Source of the DNA: Crocodylus rhombifer
Taxonomy: Eukaryota > Chordata > Crocodylia > Crocodylidae
DNA: 64,000 nt
Assembly (NCBI GenBank): GCA_038503035.1
Contig: JAVSML010000991.1
Coordinates: 265,795-329,794, forward strand
Direction of reading: 5' to 3'
Under the pieces are notes generated by a model. It ran no database searches. It was not told the origin of the DNA and worked only from the letters and a program-made list of their open reading frames with translations. Positions 42,711-54,350 of the stretch are shown piece after piece; position 1 is the stretch's first letter; each line of letters begins with the position of its first letter. Made by a program: the position numbers and the translations under genes.

Positions 42711-43822
42711 CCCACTCCAGTCAGACTCTTGCTTGGTCCCTGTTACACTTCCAACATTGAAGCTTACCAGCAGTCTTGCATACTATAGCCAAGGTTGTAC
42801 AATAAAAATGCTTACCCGGGTGGAGTTCCATTCCAGTAAGCAAAGGGGCTTTTATGGACCCTGCACAGCATACTATGGCAGTGAGCAAGGGCTTGTACAG
42901 GGGTGAAAATCTGACCCCAACATTCTATTTACACCCATTTCATCAACCTTCTTAGGCATATCACTTACCCTTGACAGGCCTTTGCTCACCCCATCTGCAG
43001 AATGGAGACAAGGATATTTGTTCATCTGTGCTGTGTAACATGCTTTAAGACTTATGGATGAGACGTACCATAGTATTCACTATTACTGATTAGCACCACA
43101 TAATTCCTAAAGATAAGCCAGACTGCTCCTGCACAAGCTTGCAGCAAACAGTGTTTTCTCTAAGCTACATAGTAAAGTATGCTATTTGAAGAAAATAAAA
43201 TAAAAACCTTCTCCTGCTTTCATGTCACATTTACAATTTAGAAAGCCATTTCTTATTGTGAAAGGATAGAGACCAACTTTCAATGCCCCACAACAGCCAA
43301 TGAAGTCTGATAAAAAGAGCAAAAAAGAGTAAGTGGAAACACAAACTTAAATTTTCAAAAGTGTCTGATTGATAAAAGTTGTTTGAAAGATTTCCTCACG
43401 CAATATTAATTTGCTGCTGTACACAAAGTATCTGTGATTGGTTGGTTGTACTATTTTCAAGACAGAATGACTGAAAATATAATTTAACTTTTCTTTAATA
43501 CAGACATTGTTGATGCACAAATAATTCTAAGGTGTTAACTCAGACATAAAGTTCCAGAAATGGACTGAAGTCTACCATTTGATATCATGTGTTTCCATAC
43601 ATATGGGGCTGTGAACTCTGAATAGTTATCTCAAGGTAGGATGTGACTAGATGTGTTATTGTTGTCTGTTTTTCCATTTAACTAGAAATTGATCCTGTCA
43701 TTTTCTGAATTTTGCCCTCTAAAGCTCAAGATGTCATCTAAGCCTAAACTCTTTTCCTCTTTTCTATTCTTTTAGGCCAAATGAAGGAATTTAAACATCT
43801 AATTGTTAGTATCCTCGAAACT
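42711..43822. other. Unassigned DNA
   Basis: No gene or repeat that I can support. Confidence 0.45.
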
Positions 43823-43960
43823 TTAGAATCATAGAATCAATGAGTCAGACGGGACCTAGACAGATCATCAAGTCCGACCCTCCGCCATGGGCAGGAAGGA
43901 GCACTGGGAGTGGGAGGGGTCATAAGACCCCATCCAGGTGCCTATCCAGCCTTCCACAAT
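43823..43960 (-). mobile_element. CR1 3' end fragment
   Basis: The plus strand reads TAGAATCATAGAATCAATGA, GACGGGACCTAGACAG, ATCATCAAGTCCGACCCTCC and GCCATGGGCAGGAAGGAGC, the reverse complement of a CR1 3' UTR and tail. The coding end (CCAGGTGCCTATCCAGCC) is just included. Confidence 0.88.
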
Positions 43961-45288
43961 AGTCATTAAAGCATTTGTTTGTTGACAACCAAATCCAACA
44001 AATGTGTAACCCCTACTAAATGCAATCCCAGAAAAGTCCTTGAAGTCATGTACTTGCTTTAGGCTCAGCTCCTACTCAAGATGTTTACTGAATTTTAAAG
44101 AAGAAACAACAATTTCTATAACACTTTGTCTATACTTCTTTTTCTCCTGGAGAGTTATTTAAAAAGCCCAGTGCCTAACACATTTAAAACTTTAAGATAT
44201 TAAAACCAGGACATGGAATTTGACCCTGAACTGGGTTGGGAGCCATTATGGAAGAAGGAAGGGATATGTTCTCACTGGTCTGGCCTATGCACAAGGTTGA
44301 GCTATTTCATCTGTATTAGCTGCAGCTTCTTAAAGATCTCCAGGGTAAGCCCCAGGGACAGTGTGTTTTAAAAAGCAATATAAATAATATATGACAGATA
44401 TGTACATCACAGTATTAAATCTGAATTGAAAAAGCTCAGTTTCTGCCTAGTATAAGATAAAATAAGCTTAAGTACAATTCCAATTTGGGCATCCAGAAAT
44501 AGGAAAACACAAACAGGACCATGGAACTACCTTGTTTCCTTCCACAACTATTTTTAGCAAAAATGCCTTCAATAGTGAGAATAGTTCACTCTTCAAAGTT
44601 CCTCAAGAACACCCACCTTAGCATTATTTTTTTGCCACATGTAGACTTTATTTAAGAGCCATGTCAGCAAGCAAACTACATCATAGAGCATCTTCACACA
44701 GAACAGATTCAGTGGTGCTCTGTCCTGGCCTAACAGCCAGATTTCCTTGTATGAACACTAGACTCCAATGGGGAACCTGCTAATTGTTGCAGAAAAAACA
44801 TGTTAAGGTATTTAGCTAACATCTCCCCCCCAAAAAAGACAAAAAGTTCCATTAATTGTGACAAAAACCTTCTTAACCCCAGAGTTGTGAATCTACAGAC
44901 CTTCCTATACAGAACTCACTACACTAGGAAAATAGGAAAATAACTAGTATTACAGGCAGTCTATTAAACATTGCATTGCCAATCTAGCTGCTATTCTCAA
45001 GGGCATGGAAAATGGTTTGAAACTGTTGACACTAAAGGGTAGAAAAGCAGCTGGCGTTGTTTTCAAACTGTAGCCCAGAACAACCCAGCTTCAGTCCAAC
45101 ACAGGCTGCATGGCTTTCAAAGCAGATCAATGGCATGAAGCTTTCCCTGCCTCACACCAAAGCCAGATAGCTGTAAAATGTGTCCATGAAGGTGCCACTT
45201 CTCCCTGCTTCTCAACTGGGACATGAGCACAGCTTCTAGCTGGCAGCAGACTGAGCAGGACTGAGCAACTGGACACTATGTCTGAGCT
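43961..45288. other. AT-rich unassigned DNA
   Basis: No gene or repeat that I can support. Confidence 0.45.
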
Positions 45289-45627
45289 GTTACTGCTAGG
45301 CCTGTGCAAATAGGGAAGTATGCGATTCAGATTTGTATTTGGCCAAGTCAGAGGACAGTGATTTGTTTCAGAGATTTGTATCATTGTCCTGAATCAATTC
45401 GGCCGAATCAGCTTTGGAAGATTTGTCACTGATTCAAAGAGATTTGGCCAAGATTATAATGGGGAATCCCTGAAATTCCTATAACTTCATCATTTTTGGC
45501 CAATTCAGATAAACTTTGCAGGAATGGTAGCTCCTTCTGAGGGCATGAAGCCTGCCAAGTTTCAAGGAGATAGGGGCAGAGGTTTCTGGGAAACTGCACC
45601 TCAAACTGCTGAAACTACCAAAATCTA

Positions 45628-46480
45628 TCAAAGACAAGAATATCCAACTATCTGTAGGAGCACATTTCTCATAGAAAAAACACTCAGTCTCCAGTATCTC
45701 AGACCTGATCCTCGCTTACCTTTGGAACAACGCCCCCCTTTGTCTACAGCTTTCCTCCACTGCTCCAGGGTGGCCTGCATCTGCTTCGTAGGAATGGGAG
45801 CTTTGGAGCAAGAGGGGGACTTCCCTTTGGGCATGCTGTCACTGGTGCCAGGGTGAGAAGGAAGAAGGGAAAGGGGGTGCTGCCTCCTGAGATGCAGCAG
45901 CATTGCCCTTGTAGTGAAGTGTTTCACTCCCTTAACCCGGCTGATCTACCTTCAGCAGTGCTGGCAGATAACACAGTTGAGATCATCTGCCACCTCAAAA
46001 TTATCCCATACTACACTACACGCCTCCCCCCCACACTTCTGGGTTGAGGGTGGGGATCCTGCCTTATCCCCCTCCTCAGTAGGCAGAGGCACAACAACAG
46101 GGAAAGTTGAGCCACCTGTCCTCACAACCTCCTCTGAGATGCCTTCCTGAGAAGGAGATCTGGCTCAAGGGGAACTTTGAGGGGTGTGGAATACAAACTC
46201 AGATTCTTCCTTGGCCCCCAGAATTTCTTTAGCTACTGCACTCAAGTCCCCTGGTTCCAGATCCAGCTACTCCTCTGGCACTGTGAGGCTCACACTGGGA
46301 AATGAAAAATTAGGGTGGAGGAGACTGCTGCTGGTGCCTACTTCTGGTATTAGGGGAGGTGTTACAGGTGCAGGGACATCAGGTACTTCTTCCATCTCCT
46401 TGTCCCACTGGCAGCAGAAGACTCATGGCTGCCAAAAAAGAGGATGTTTCTATGTTTGTGGGGGGGGGTGGGACTTGTAG
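45628..46480 (-). pseudogene. hAT transposase N-terminal remnant with BED zinc finger
   Basis: On the minus strand 45978-45878 encodes CVICQHC, then after two stops VKHFTTRAMLLHLRRQHP. The C-x2-C ... H-x4-H pattern with LxxHLRRxHP is a BED zinc finger, the DNA-binding domain at the N-terminus of many hAT transposases. Downstream the frame gives KQMQATLEQWRKAV, where hAT transposases have a similar linker. Upstream, an acidic and Pro/Ser-rich stretch (46480-46060) could be the protein start. Two stops between the zinc ligands and the absence of the RNase-H-like catalytic domain make it a pseudogene. Confidence 0.65.
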
Positions 46481-46729
46481 TTCTAGCTCTCCCCCTATCC
46501 CCTCTAGCACCTCTCCCTCCCCTCCTGGAAGACCTGGCACCTGCCTTTCCAGCATGCTTCATATTAATCTTTCCTGTGCTGGAAAATGTGTCTCTGTGTG
46601 TAACTAACCAATAATATCTCCTTTTGTTTTTCTCTGATGTATTACAGTCTGACTTCTTCCTTAATACTCTCTATCTAACTACTTCTTCTGTGTTGCTTAG
46701 TAATCTCTATCTTACTTTTCTTCTATGAT

Positions 46730-46751
46730 GTGTGTGTGTGTGTGTGTGTGT
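46730..46751. repeat. (TG)n microsatellite
   Basis: About eleven TG dinucleotides followed by TATGTATAGTGTATGTG. It lies inside hAT family C copy 2. Confidence 0.95.
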
Positions 46752-47346
46752 ATGTATAGTGTATGTGCTTTCCTGCACAGTGATGGATCACACTGCCATG
46801 GGGAAAAATCTTTCTGTTTTAAAAGTGTGTGTGGGGGGGGAAAGTATAAGAACAAATATAAGTTGAAATAAATGGATTGGATAGAGATAAGTATAGGGAT
46901 TCTAGTTAGTAAGATGTATCCAGTCCATTCCAAGAACAGAAACTAGCAGGAGACTGACTAGGTAGGAAGCTAAGCCAGTCCAGTACCTTTCAGATGCTAT
47001 TGTTCAGGCAGAAACAGCTCACAAAAGGCACAAAAAGCCTGCAGACAGAGGCTTATATGATGTTTCTACATCTCTCCCCCAGAACACTATGATTGGAAGG
47101 GGACACAGGGAAAGATCACAGTCATGGCCAGCTAGAGATGTCAGTCTTTCCTCTCCTGCTCCCCCTTCCTCTTCTCAGTTTTTGTTCCCCTGAAAGACTG
47201 CCTTCCAAATATCTGAATTTTTTCCAAATCACTTCAGAGGTTTGTTTTTTTTCCTACCGATTCAATTTGGATTCAGCGTCCAATTTGGGCCAATTCTTCT
47301 CTGAATCAAATCACAGACCAAAGCTTTGAACACCCCTAGTTACTGC

Positions 47347-48574
47347 TTCTGTGCTGCAGCTGGGAATTGGCAGGATGAGGGAGCAAAGTAGTCGCAAGAC
47401 AGAGAACCAGTGTGGAGATGACTTCTAGCTGCCCAGCCCTGACACAGCTCCCTACCAGGTAGAAGTTGTGCCCATGTTGCAAATGGAGGTTGCCTTGGGA
47501 GCTGGGGGTGGGGGGCGGGGGGGAAGCAGTAGCAGCAAGGGAATGGCTAGAAGTTGCCCAGCTCCATCACAGTTCCTCATTGCTTGACCATGATGCAGTC
47601 ATGTACATGGACATAGTCAAAGGTTCAGTGGGCCAGGTCCAGTGGCTCAATGGGCCAAATCCAGCCCACAAGCCAGATATTGCTAACTCCTGAGGCTTCT
47701 TGTGGTCAACTTTTCCAAGTGTTAATTCAAATCATACAAAACATCAATTATTTTAAGATTAACTAAAACGTCAATGCACTGTGGAGATTATTCAGCACCT
47801 GGCAGAATCTTATCCCACAAATAAGCTACGTAAACCTCTCACAGTCACTAGGTTTTTTGCTCTTGTGACTAAAATGATCTGGAGAGTCTTCTAACACTGT
47901 AATAGTTGGCGTGAGAAAGAAAACAGGAGGGGGAAAGGTGACCTTTTGAATATTCATGATCTGGTGTAATTGCCTGGTTCCTCTTGCTGTGTTTCAATAT
48001 TTATTTAATTGGCCTATGTCTATATATGCCTCTAGCATTTCATGGTTTGCCAAGGCAGTGAGACAAAGGTAAGTACATCCCAAAGTAACAGATGTGGTAT
48101 TTCCTTATTAAGAAAATGCTACAACAAAATATATTTTTCTTAGTGACATGAGTTATTTATGACCCCAAAGCCAGATAATCCATGATTTCAAGTCAGTGAT
48201 TTTTTTTTTGAAATAATCATTCCCAGTTATGGTACCATTTAGTTACGTGCATAATTAATATTGCATTATCTTGTGAAGTTGTTAGTGATGCTTATGACCA
48301 CTGTATGTGTGCAAATCTGAATTTATGATGAGTTTATGTGCCTTTTGGATTTAATCTGTGAGTAATAAAAGAAGTAAAAACCCTTTGCTCATTGAACAGT
48401 AAATAAGTGAAGTGTGCCATGGTGTTTGCTCTATGTTCCATTCAGGTTATGAAGTAAGGAAAACCAAACCAATATTTGTATCTCTTTATAATAATAAAAC
48501 ACACAGAAAACCTCTAAAATTATATTTTTATATAAAAGTCTGTGCCTGTATAGCTCATGACAATCACTGGATTG
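47347..48574. other. Unassigned DNA
   Basis: The first 350 bases are GC-richer (with a G-run near 47505-47522) and may be another repeat. The rest is AT-rich. No gene is visible. Confidence 0.4.
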
Positions 48575-48733
48575 AGTGGATTTAAGAGCAGCCTTCAACT
48601 ACCTGAAGGTGGTTTGAAAGAGGATGGAGCTAGACTGTTCTCAGTAGTGGCAGATAGAACAAGGAGAAATGGTCTCAAGATGCTGCAAGGGAAGTCTAAG
48701 TTAGATCGTAGGAAAATCTCTCTCAGTACCAGG
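48575..48733 (+). mobile_element. CR1-G, left piece
   Basis: A 5'-truncated CR1 begins in the C-terminal part of ORF2: the plus strand reads as FKSSLQLPEGGLKEDGARLF-type codons, then SVVADRTRRNGLKMLQGKSK and LDRRKISL. It resembles the 3' part of CR1-B (7880-8040). It is interrupted at 48733 by a GC-rich LTR and resumes at 49836. Confidence 0.82.
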
Positions 48734-48745
48734 TGTGAGGGAGCG

Positions 48746-48779
48746 GGCGCTAGGGGCGGCCTTGAAACTCCCTAGCGCC
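48746..48779. repeat. Perfect 10 bp hairpin at the LTR end
   Basis: GGCGCTAGGG (48746-48755) and CCCTAGCGCC (48770-48779) are exact complements 14 bases apart, about 12 bases inside the LTR end. It would form a stable hairpin in RNA. Confidence 0.75.
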
Positions 48780-49035
48780 ACTCACCGTCACGTTAGGGTG
48801 AACGTAGCACCCTCAGAATCTCGCCCGCCACGACTTTGATGACTAATATATAGTATGGAGGCTGCCTGTTTCCCTTCTGGACGGTACCGATGTTCCTGTC
48901 CCTGCTCCACAATGGGGTGTCTATCTGAGCCCCGCCTTAAGGGCTACGCATGCCTCCAAACCTCCCCTTCAGCACGGCCCAAGCCTCGCAGCTGTTCCGG
49001 GGGACGTTTGTCTTGTCCCTCGCCCGTCAGGTGTC

Positions 49036-49287
49036 TCTCGGCCACCTGGCGCCCCACAGGGCCTATAGCGCCACCGCCACCCAACTCTTGGCGCCATTGG
49101 GCCGGCCTTACCGCCGCCCTAGTCTCGGCGCCACTGGGCCGGCACTATCACTGCGGGTGCCTCTCGGCCACCTGGCGCCCCACGGGGCCTATAGCGCCAC
49201 CGCCACCCAACTCTCGGCGCCATTGGGCCGGCCTTACCGCCGCCCTAGTCTCGGCGCCATTGGGCCGGTGCTATCGCCTCTGTGCCT
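49036..49287. repeat. Two tandem copies of a 126 bp GC-rich unit in the LTR
   Basis: The unit starting TCTCGGCCACCTGGCGCCCC at 49036 recurs at 49162 with few differences, including the same inner strings CCTATAGCGCCACC and GCGCCATTGGGCCGGCC. Because 126 is a multiple of three, long repetitive open frames arise on both strands here; they are by-products. Confidence 0.88.
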
Positions 49288-49440
49288 CGCCCCCTCTGGG
49301 GCCTCACCCCCTCCGGGGCCCAATACCGCGCACCCTGCGCCTTGCCCCCTCTGGGGCCCAACTCGCCCCCTCTGGGGCCCAATACCGCGCACCCTGCGCC
49401 TCGCCCCCTCTGGGGCCTCGCCCCCTCTGGGGCCTGTGCC
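49288..49440. repeat. Short GC-rich tandem repeat in the LTR
   Basis: Strings of the type CGCCCCCTCTGGGGCC recur about seven times, interleaved with ACCGCGCACCCTGCGCC. It directly follows the 126 bp repeats and explains further open frames on both strands. Confidence 0.8.
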
Positions 49441-49694
49441 TCCCTGCCACGAACTTCTGGAGCCCCCAAGCTGTTGGGGGGGGGGGGCCCCGCTGAGGCC
49501 TCCTCGCTCCCCAACAGCCTCGCCCGGTCCTCCGAATCTACCTGCCCTTGAAGGCGATCTTGTTCCCTGCATCATCGCAGCCGGTTAGTATGGTAAGGCT
49601 GCCACACTTGCCTCGGGCTGCTCAGCTCAGCCGCAGAGCTCCTGCTCCTGCGACAGCCAGAAGGGAACTGTGAGGCAGGCTCCGGCCTAAGCTG

Positions 49695-49704
49695 TTTATA
49701 AAGG
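49695..49704 (-). promoter_or_regulatory. TATA box of the GC-rich LTR
   Basis: The minus strand reads GGCCTTTATAAACAGC. Transcription would start near 49665-49675 and read leftward through the tandem-repeat region, fitting the orientation given by the LTR start. Confidence 0.5.
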
Positions 49705-49772
49705 CCTGGCCCTGCCCCCTTCTGGCCACGTGACTCACCTGGTCACCCTGGCAACCGGCACCTGAGCTGCCT

Positions 49773-49800
49773 GGGTGATTGGCAGCTCTGCCAATCACCC
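49773..49800 (-). promoter_or_regulatory. CCAAT dyad upstream of the LTR TATA box
   Basis: GGGTGATTGGCA (49773-49784) and its exact complement (49789-49800) form a 12 bp inverted repeat with a 4 bp spacer. Each arm holds a CCAAT box, facing in opposite directions. On the minus strand the dyad sits about 70 bases upstream of the TATA box, the usual place for CCAAT elements bound by NF-Y. Confidence 0.55.
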
Positions 49801-49835
49801 TCACAGTCACGGGGCACCTATGTGACTCCGTGACA

Positions 49836-50028
49836 CCACGGTAGTAAAGCCCTGGAACAGATTACCCAGAGAGGTTGTGGAATCTCCATCTTTGGAGGTT
49901 TTTAAAACCCAGCTAGACACAGCCTTGACTGGGAAGATATAGTTGGGGATGGTCATGCTTTGAGCAGGTGTTTGGACTACATGACCTCCTGAAGTTCCTT
50001 CCAACCTTAATTTTCTATGGTTCTATGA
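49836..50028 (+). mobile_element. CR1-G, right piece with 3' end
   Basis: After the LTR the CR1 continues: a stretch reading as VVKPWNRLPREVVESPSL-type codons, then the end of ORF2 and the 3' UTR (tttgagcaggtgtttggact, acatgacctcctgaagttcc) with a TTCTATGGTTCTATGAC tail ending near 50028. The tail type is like CR1-B rather than CR1-A. Confidence 0.88.
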
Positions 50029-52239
50029 CATACCAAGCCACTAAAATAATTTCTTCATGCACATATCACATACAGAACAGGCAGCAATGGAAGCCTTCTC
50101 TGCACAGCTTTGCTAGCGTACCTCAAACCCTGGCCTCCAAGACCACCTAGATTTGTAATAAGGCAATTCAGCCTCTGAACCCACTTAATTTTTTTTTAGA
50201 CTCTCTGGACTTGGCTATTCATTGCTGAATGTAGTCGCTTGATCTTTGATTACATGCTATGATGTAGATTTCTGTGCATCAGTAAATTAACTGAAATAGT
50301 TACCGGTTATGGTTCTTCAATGTTTGTGTTTCAATACATAATCCTGTTTACCATCAGATACTCAATAACTTTGGCAACTAACAGGTTAGGCGGTACTTGA
50401 ACCTAGGAGTTGGAGTTAGACCCTATATTTAGTTACCAAATGCAAAAAGACACAAAGATTTCCTGGAAACATTTGTTACCATTTGTTTGTTTTTTATGTA
50501 CAGTACAATGTTTTAAATTAATTTTTATCATTCTAGAAAACACTTGTGGAAAAAAATCTGTTTTCAAAATAGAACTAGTCTCAAATATTAAATCTCAACT
50601 ACTGATGCATTTTCCTAAACCAAATATTGAGGTGGTTTTTTAAGATGATTACAAAATATTGTGTCTTATAACAAGATGTTTGAACAGATGGCAAAAAAAC
50701 TAAGCATGACCAAGTAAAGAAAAAACTTGGCTATTAGCTAACATAAAATGTTCTCATCAAATACTATTCCTCCCATACACATGTATTGCCTTTAGATTTA
50801 TCAAAATATTTACGCATGGGAGTGGCTTTGTTTGGTATCTTTTGCATTACACATTATAAAGAACAAGGTCATAAAATATTGATAAAATAATTAACTACAA
50901 TTTTCTCAGTTTAGCATGGCAAAACATGCATGCTACAGCAATCGTGAATTGGTTCCCAGGGAATGGAATTATTGCAACTACATCAGTTAATTGCTACAGT
51001 ATTTTAAAAAAAATGTATCTTTGCCAGTTTCACTAGAGGGAAGAAATATTTTTAGTCTTTTATTTGCCTCAGCTCAGGCATGTAGAAACTATGAAGAACC
51101 TAATTTTTTGAAAATGTTGAAATCTTACTGACTTCAACTGGATTTGGAACTTGGTACTTTTAGTAATTAGAATATATAATTTTTTTGAGCACCCTTGTGC
51201 AAGTGTTTACCCATTTTTACCTTTGATATTGACTACCCAAGCAATATTTTCCATTTTGGTAAGATCAGTGTATCCTCAACAAGCAAAGAAGATACACATC
51301 AGATCTTGATTAGGAATTACCATTTTCTCTCAAGGCTCAAGATTTGTCTCATCTCAGCATTTGTGAACAGAATTACCTGGCCTTTATTTGACACAGTTTA
51401 GTCCAGTTGTTCCATGTATATATATTGCCATGTCAATAAGAGAGGAAGATAGAAACAAATCAGGAAGACCAACCTTTCCCATTAGAGAAATGGAATGTAC
51501 CTTTCCCATTAGAGAAAAATAGTGTAAGCAGTTGCAGACAGGTTATTGTTTCCACTGAATACCTAAAGGTAAATACAGATCTTGATGGGGATAGGGTAGA
51601 CCATTGTGGAATTTGTGATTGAAACTTTGCGCCTCTTCCTTGAATGGAGAAAGAAAACTCTTCCAGTAAATTAACAACTGACAGGAAATTCTGAAGGACG
51701 ATCTGACCATTGCTTTGGGAGCAGTGTTTTGTTACATAAATGGTTTGAACATGACTACTTGGAAACCACCCATCTAGGCGAGGAGCATTTTCTCATTTGC
51801 ACTCAGTTGGGGCATGTAAGCTGCATCACAAAGTTTTAAACTTCAGCTATAAAACTGAGTTAAAGAAATAGAGTTGGTACTACAGGACATTTGCCACTGC
51901 AGTCCAAGGAGTCTTCCCCTATGTGTCTGAACATTGTCCATGCACAAACATAGGGAATAGAGGACTTTGTAAGCAGAATCCCACACTGGCACAGAAGATT
52001 TTGGAGAATGCAGAGGAAGACCAATGTTGAGGTCATGAAGCTGGCCTGTGTCCACATTGTTTAGCTGAGGGAGTTCAGATGTGACAGTTATATCAGTATT
52101 AAGTTATATCATCTTGATACAACTGTTCCATATATCAACACTATTGTAATATTAACCCAAGTTTTTCAGGATTAAAGTTACAGAGTATGTATAAACATTC
52201 TTCACACCCAAACTATGATCACATGGCTTACTTTAAGAC
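50029..52239. other. AT-rich unassigned DNA
   Basis: No gene or nameable repeat. A short local duplication (CCTTTCCCATTAGAGAAA, about 51472-51489 and 51501-51518) is the only structure that I noticed. Confidence 0.45.
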
Positions 52240-52500
52240 ATGTGATCATAGACTGAGAGTAGCATGTACAGGCATTCACTGGGGCCAGGTGCCACACTGG
52301 GAACCTGGGACAAATAACTTGGGGTAGGACAGAGGCCTTGGCAGGACTGGGAGGATTAGCAAATCCTTCAGGAGCAGGGGAGGGGTAGGAAGACCACAAT
52401 TCCAGGACTGGGGCAAACAGCTGAGCTTTGCCAAACTTGGAGCTGTGCTCCAGATACGTGCAGATATTCACTGGATTGGGTTAACTCATTCCTGATTTAA
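52240..52500. repeat. Interspersed repeat, family A, copy 2
   Basis: Shares with 8223-8490 and 57985-58250 a stretch like GCTGTGCTCCAGATACGTGC followed by AGATATTCACTGGATTGGG and TTAACTCATTCCTGATTTAA. The upstream GC-richer part contains CAGGACTGGG repeats. A motif AGATCAACCTAACCC after copy 1 (8480-8494) also occurs at 52937-52951, so the family may extend further. Class unknown. Confidence 0.5.
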
Positions 52501-53904
52501 GTTAGTTCCCCTGCTTGTTGCCTAATTTTGTTTTAGGTAGTGGTTGAAGGAGACTCATGATACAGGCAGAAACCTTCAGTCTGCTCAGGGTAATGAATTG
52601 GTTGAATATATAAGCAAGCAATACAACCTACTAAAAAAAAAAAATCACACTTACATAGCCTTGGTGTCAGAGCATGTCCCAAACGTTGATCAGGATCTGA
52701 GGATGCTCTAGGATTCACGCACATCAAGTTAAGTTGACAGCAAGTCCAGGTAGTGTCTTGTCTTTGTACTTTGTCTTTCCGTATATATACAATCCCATTT
52801 TCTGTTTGTGTTTTTGCAGTATTTTTCCACTTCTTTTGTTTTCAACTTCACTTAGGACCTTTCCTAAGCCCCCTGACACAGGATTATATTTTTGGCCTAA
52901 ATTCAACACTCCAAATGTCTGCACAGGCTGGCATTTAGATCAACCTAACCCCAGTTAGGTGGTAACGAATAAGACCTCTTATACCATCACAGAAGCAGAG
53001 GACTGTTACAGTGAAGTTGGTATAGCCAATGAATGTCCCTGAGCAACAGGCACTCATTCCTTTTTTTAAAAAGTAGAAACTGAAGTCTGACTGAGTTAGC
53101 TCCATGGTTTGGTTAATGATTGCAAGGCTTGACCTAAATGAGCTTAACTGTCACGTTGCATATATAATTATTACTCAGGTAATGTTCTAACTTCCCATTT
53201 TAAATCTGGTTGGAGGCTTTCAGTATAATTGACAAGCAGAGACATTTGCTCCCTCTGTTGTACTGAAGTTGATTTTTCTCATTTGATTTGTAGTGTTCCA
53301 ACTGAGCTGTTAATGAGCTGTCAATTATTTGTGGAAATTGGGAGACACACATACACCACGTACAGCTATATTACTTCAAACCTTATGAAACAGCTGTTAA
53401 AACTGAAATGACTTTTCTTTACTCAGATTTCCTCTTCAGTGCTTCTACATTTCATCTTATAATGGATACTATGTAAAATGTATGTGTGGACCTTTAACCA
53501 TTTTTCTCAGAAGTAAATATTTTGCAAGTAAACATAAAAACCTGATTTCATCAGCTAAGCCCATCATAATATTTTAAAAAAGAAAAAAAATGGGGAATTC
53601 TCTCTACTGGACAGAATAGTATAAGGGGCTGGATCCTAATCACAATGAAGTCAATAGCAAAATTGTTAAATAGCCTGAGGCAGGGCTCCTCTTTTTGCTA
53701 GACTCCCCACAGCTAAACTGGAAAAAGTTCAAGTGATGAACACATTGAGTCAGGGATTTAAACTGGCTCCCTAAGTTTTGCATGGATACTTTCCCTTAGG
53801 GATGAGACCCCATGCCTCTTCCATCACAGACAAGGAATAGGAGGCAAAAATAACAGAGAATTGCAACATAAATATGCAAGTTATCCACTGTCCTATGACT
53901 AGAC
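52501..53904. other. AT-rich unassigned DNA
   Basis: No gene that I can support. A frame pair at 52734-52958 has no domain and runs through low-complexity pyrimidine-rich sequence. Confidence 0.4.
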
Positions 53905-54350
53905 TCAGATGGTTGAAAAGGACCTTATGGTCCAGGTAGTTCATACAGTCAAGTCTCCCTGTTCCTAAACCATCACAGACAGATGCCTATCCAGAGGATT
54001 TTTGAAAGCCCTCTAATGAGAGAGTTTCCAAAAATGTCTTAGGCAGTTTATTCCACTGTTCCAATTCTAATGAGTTCTCTACTTAATGTAAATCTACTTT
54101 ACACACTACCTCCTGTCTTGCCCTATGGGACAAGGAGAACAATTTTGCTCCCACTCCTTTATCTCAGACTTCAAATATTTGAAAACTATCATCATGTTTC
54201 CCTTTATTCTCCTTCTCTCCAAATTTAAACATACCTACTTCCTCCAACATGTATTCATAGTATTCATATGTCTTATATTCTGATCCCTTTATCATTTTCA
54301 TCTCTCATCTCTAGATCCTCTTCAGTTTCTCTGCAGATCCTTCTTTGTCC
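53905..54350 (-). mobile_element. Old decayed CR1 3' part
   Basis: The plus strand matches the reverse complement of CR1 in order: GGTTGAAAAGGACCTTATGG, then CATACAGTCAAGTCTCCC, later TTCTAATGAGTTCTC, GAAAACTATCATCATGTTTC, CTTCTCTCCAAATTTAAACA and TCATATGTCTTATATTCTGA. The copy is strongly diverged, so it is one of the oldest CR1s here. Its upstream end fades beyond 54350. Confidence 0.7.

Larger units (their letters stand above)
45297..47338 (-). mobile_element. hAT family C, copy 2, complete ends and perfect 8 bp duplication
   Basis: GTTACTGC flanks the element on both sides (45289-45296 and 47339-47346), the 8 bp target duplication of the hAT superfamily. The left end TAGGCCTGTGCAAA and the right end TTTGAACACCCCTA are inverted repeats matching at 11 of 14 positions. 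Subterminal regions hold repeated ATTCGGCCGAAT-like and GATTCAG strings (palindrome near 45402-45413). The element is 2,042 bp. A BED zinc finger on the minus strand shows it derives from an autonomous element, but the catalytic transposase domain is missing. Confidence 0.87.
48734..49835 (-). mobile_element. GC-rich LTR (1,102 bp) splitting CR1-G
   Basis: CR1-G codons stop at 48733 and continue at 49841. The insert begins TGTGAGGGAG and ends TCCGTGACA on the plus strand; on the minus strand it begins TGTCACGGAGTCAC, an LTR-like start. Flanks are CCAGG (48729-48733) and CCACG (49836-49840), a 5 bp duplication with one change. A TATA box and a CCAAT dyad read on the minus strand, 130 and 35 bases from that start. 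The body is very GC- and CpG-rich with internal tandem repeats. Only one LTR is present, so it is a solo LTR. I see no polyadenylation signal. Confidence 0.75.

Noticed and set aside
48855..49588. Two overlapping plus-strand open frames of more than 210 codons, and minus-strand frames over the same DNA
   Set aside because: They cover GC-rich tandem repeats with units of 126 bp and shorter, inside an LTR. Open frames on both strands and repetitive Pro/Ala/Arg composition are expected from such DNA.
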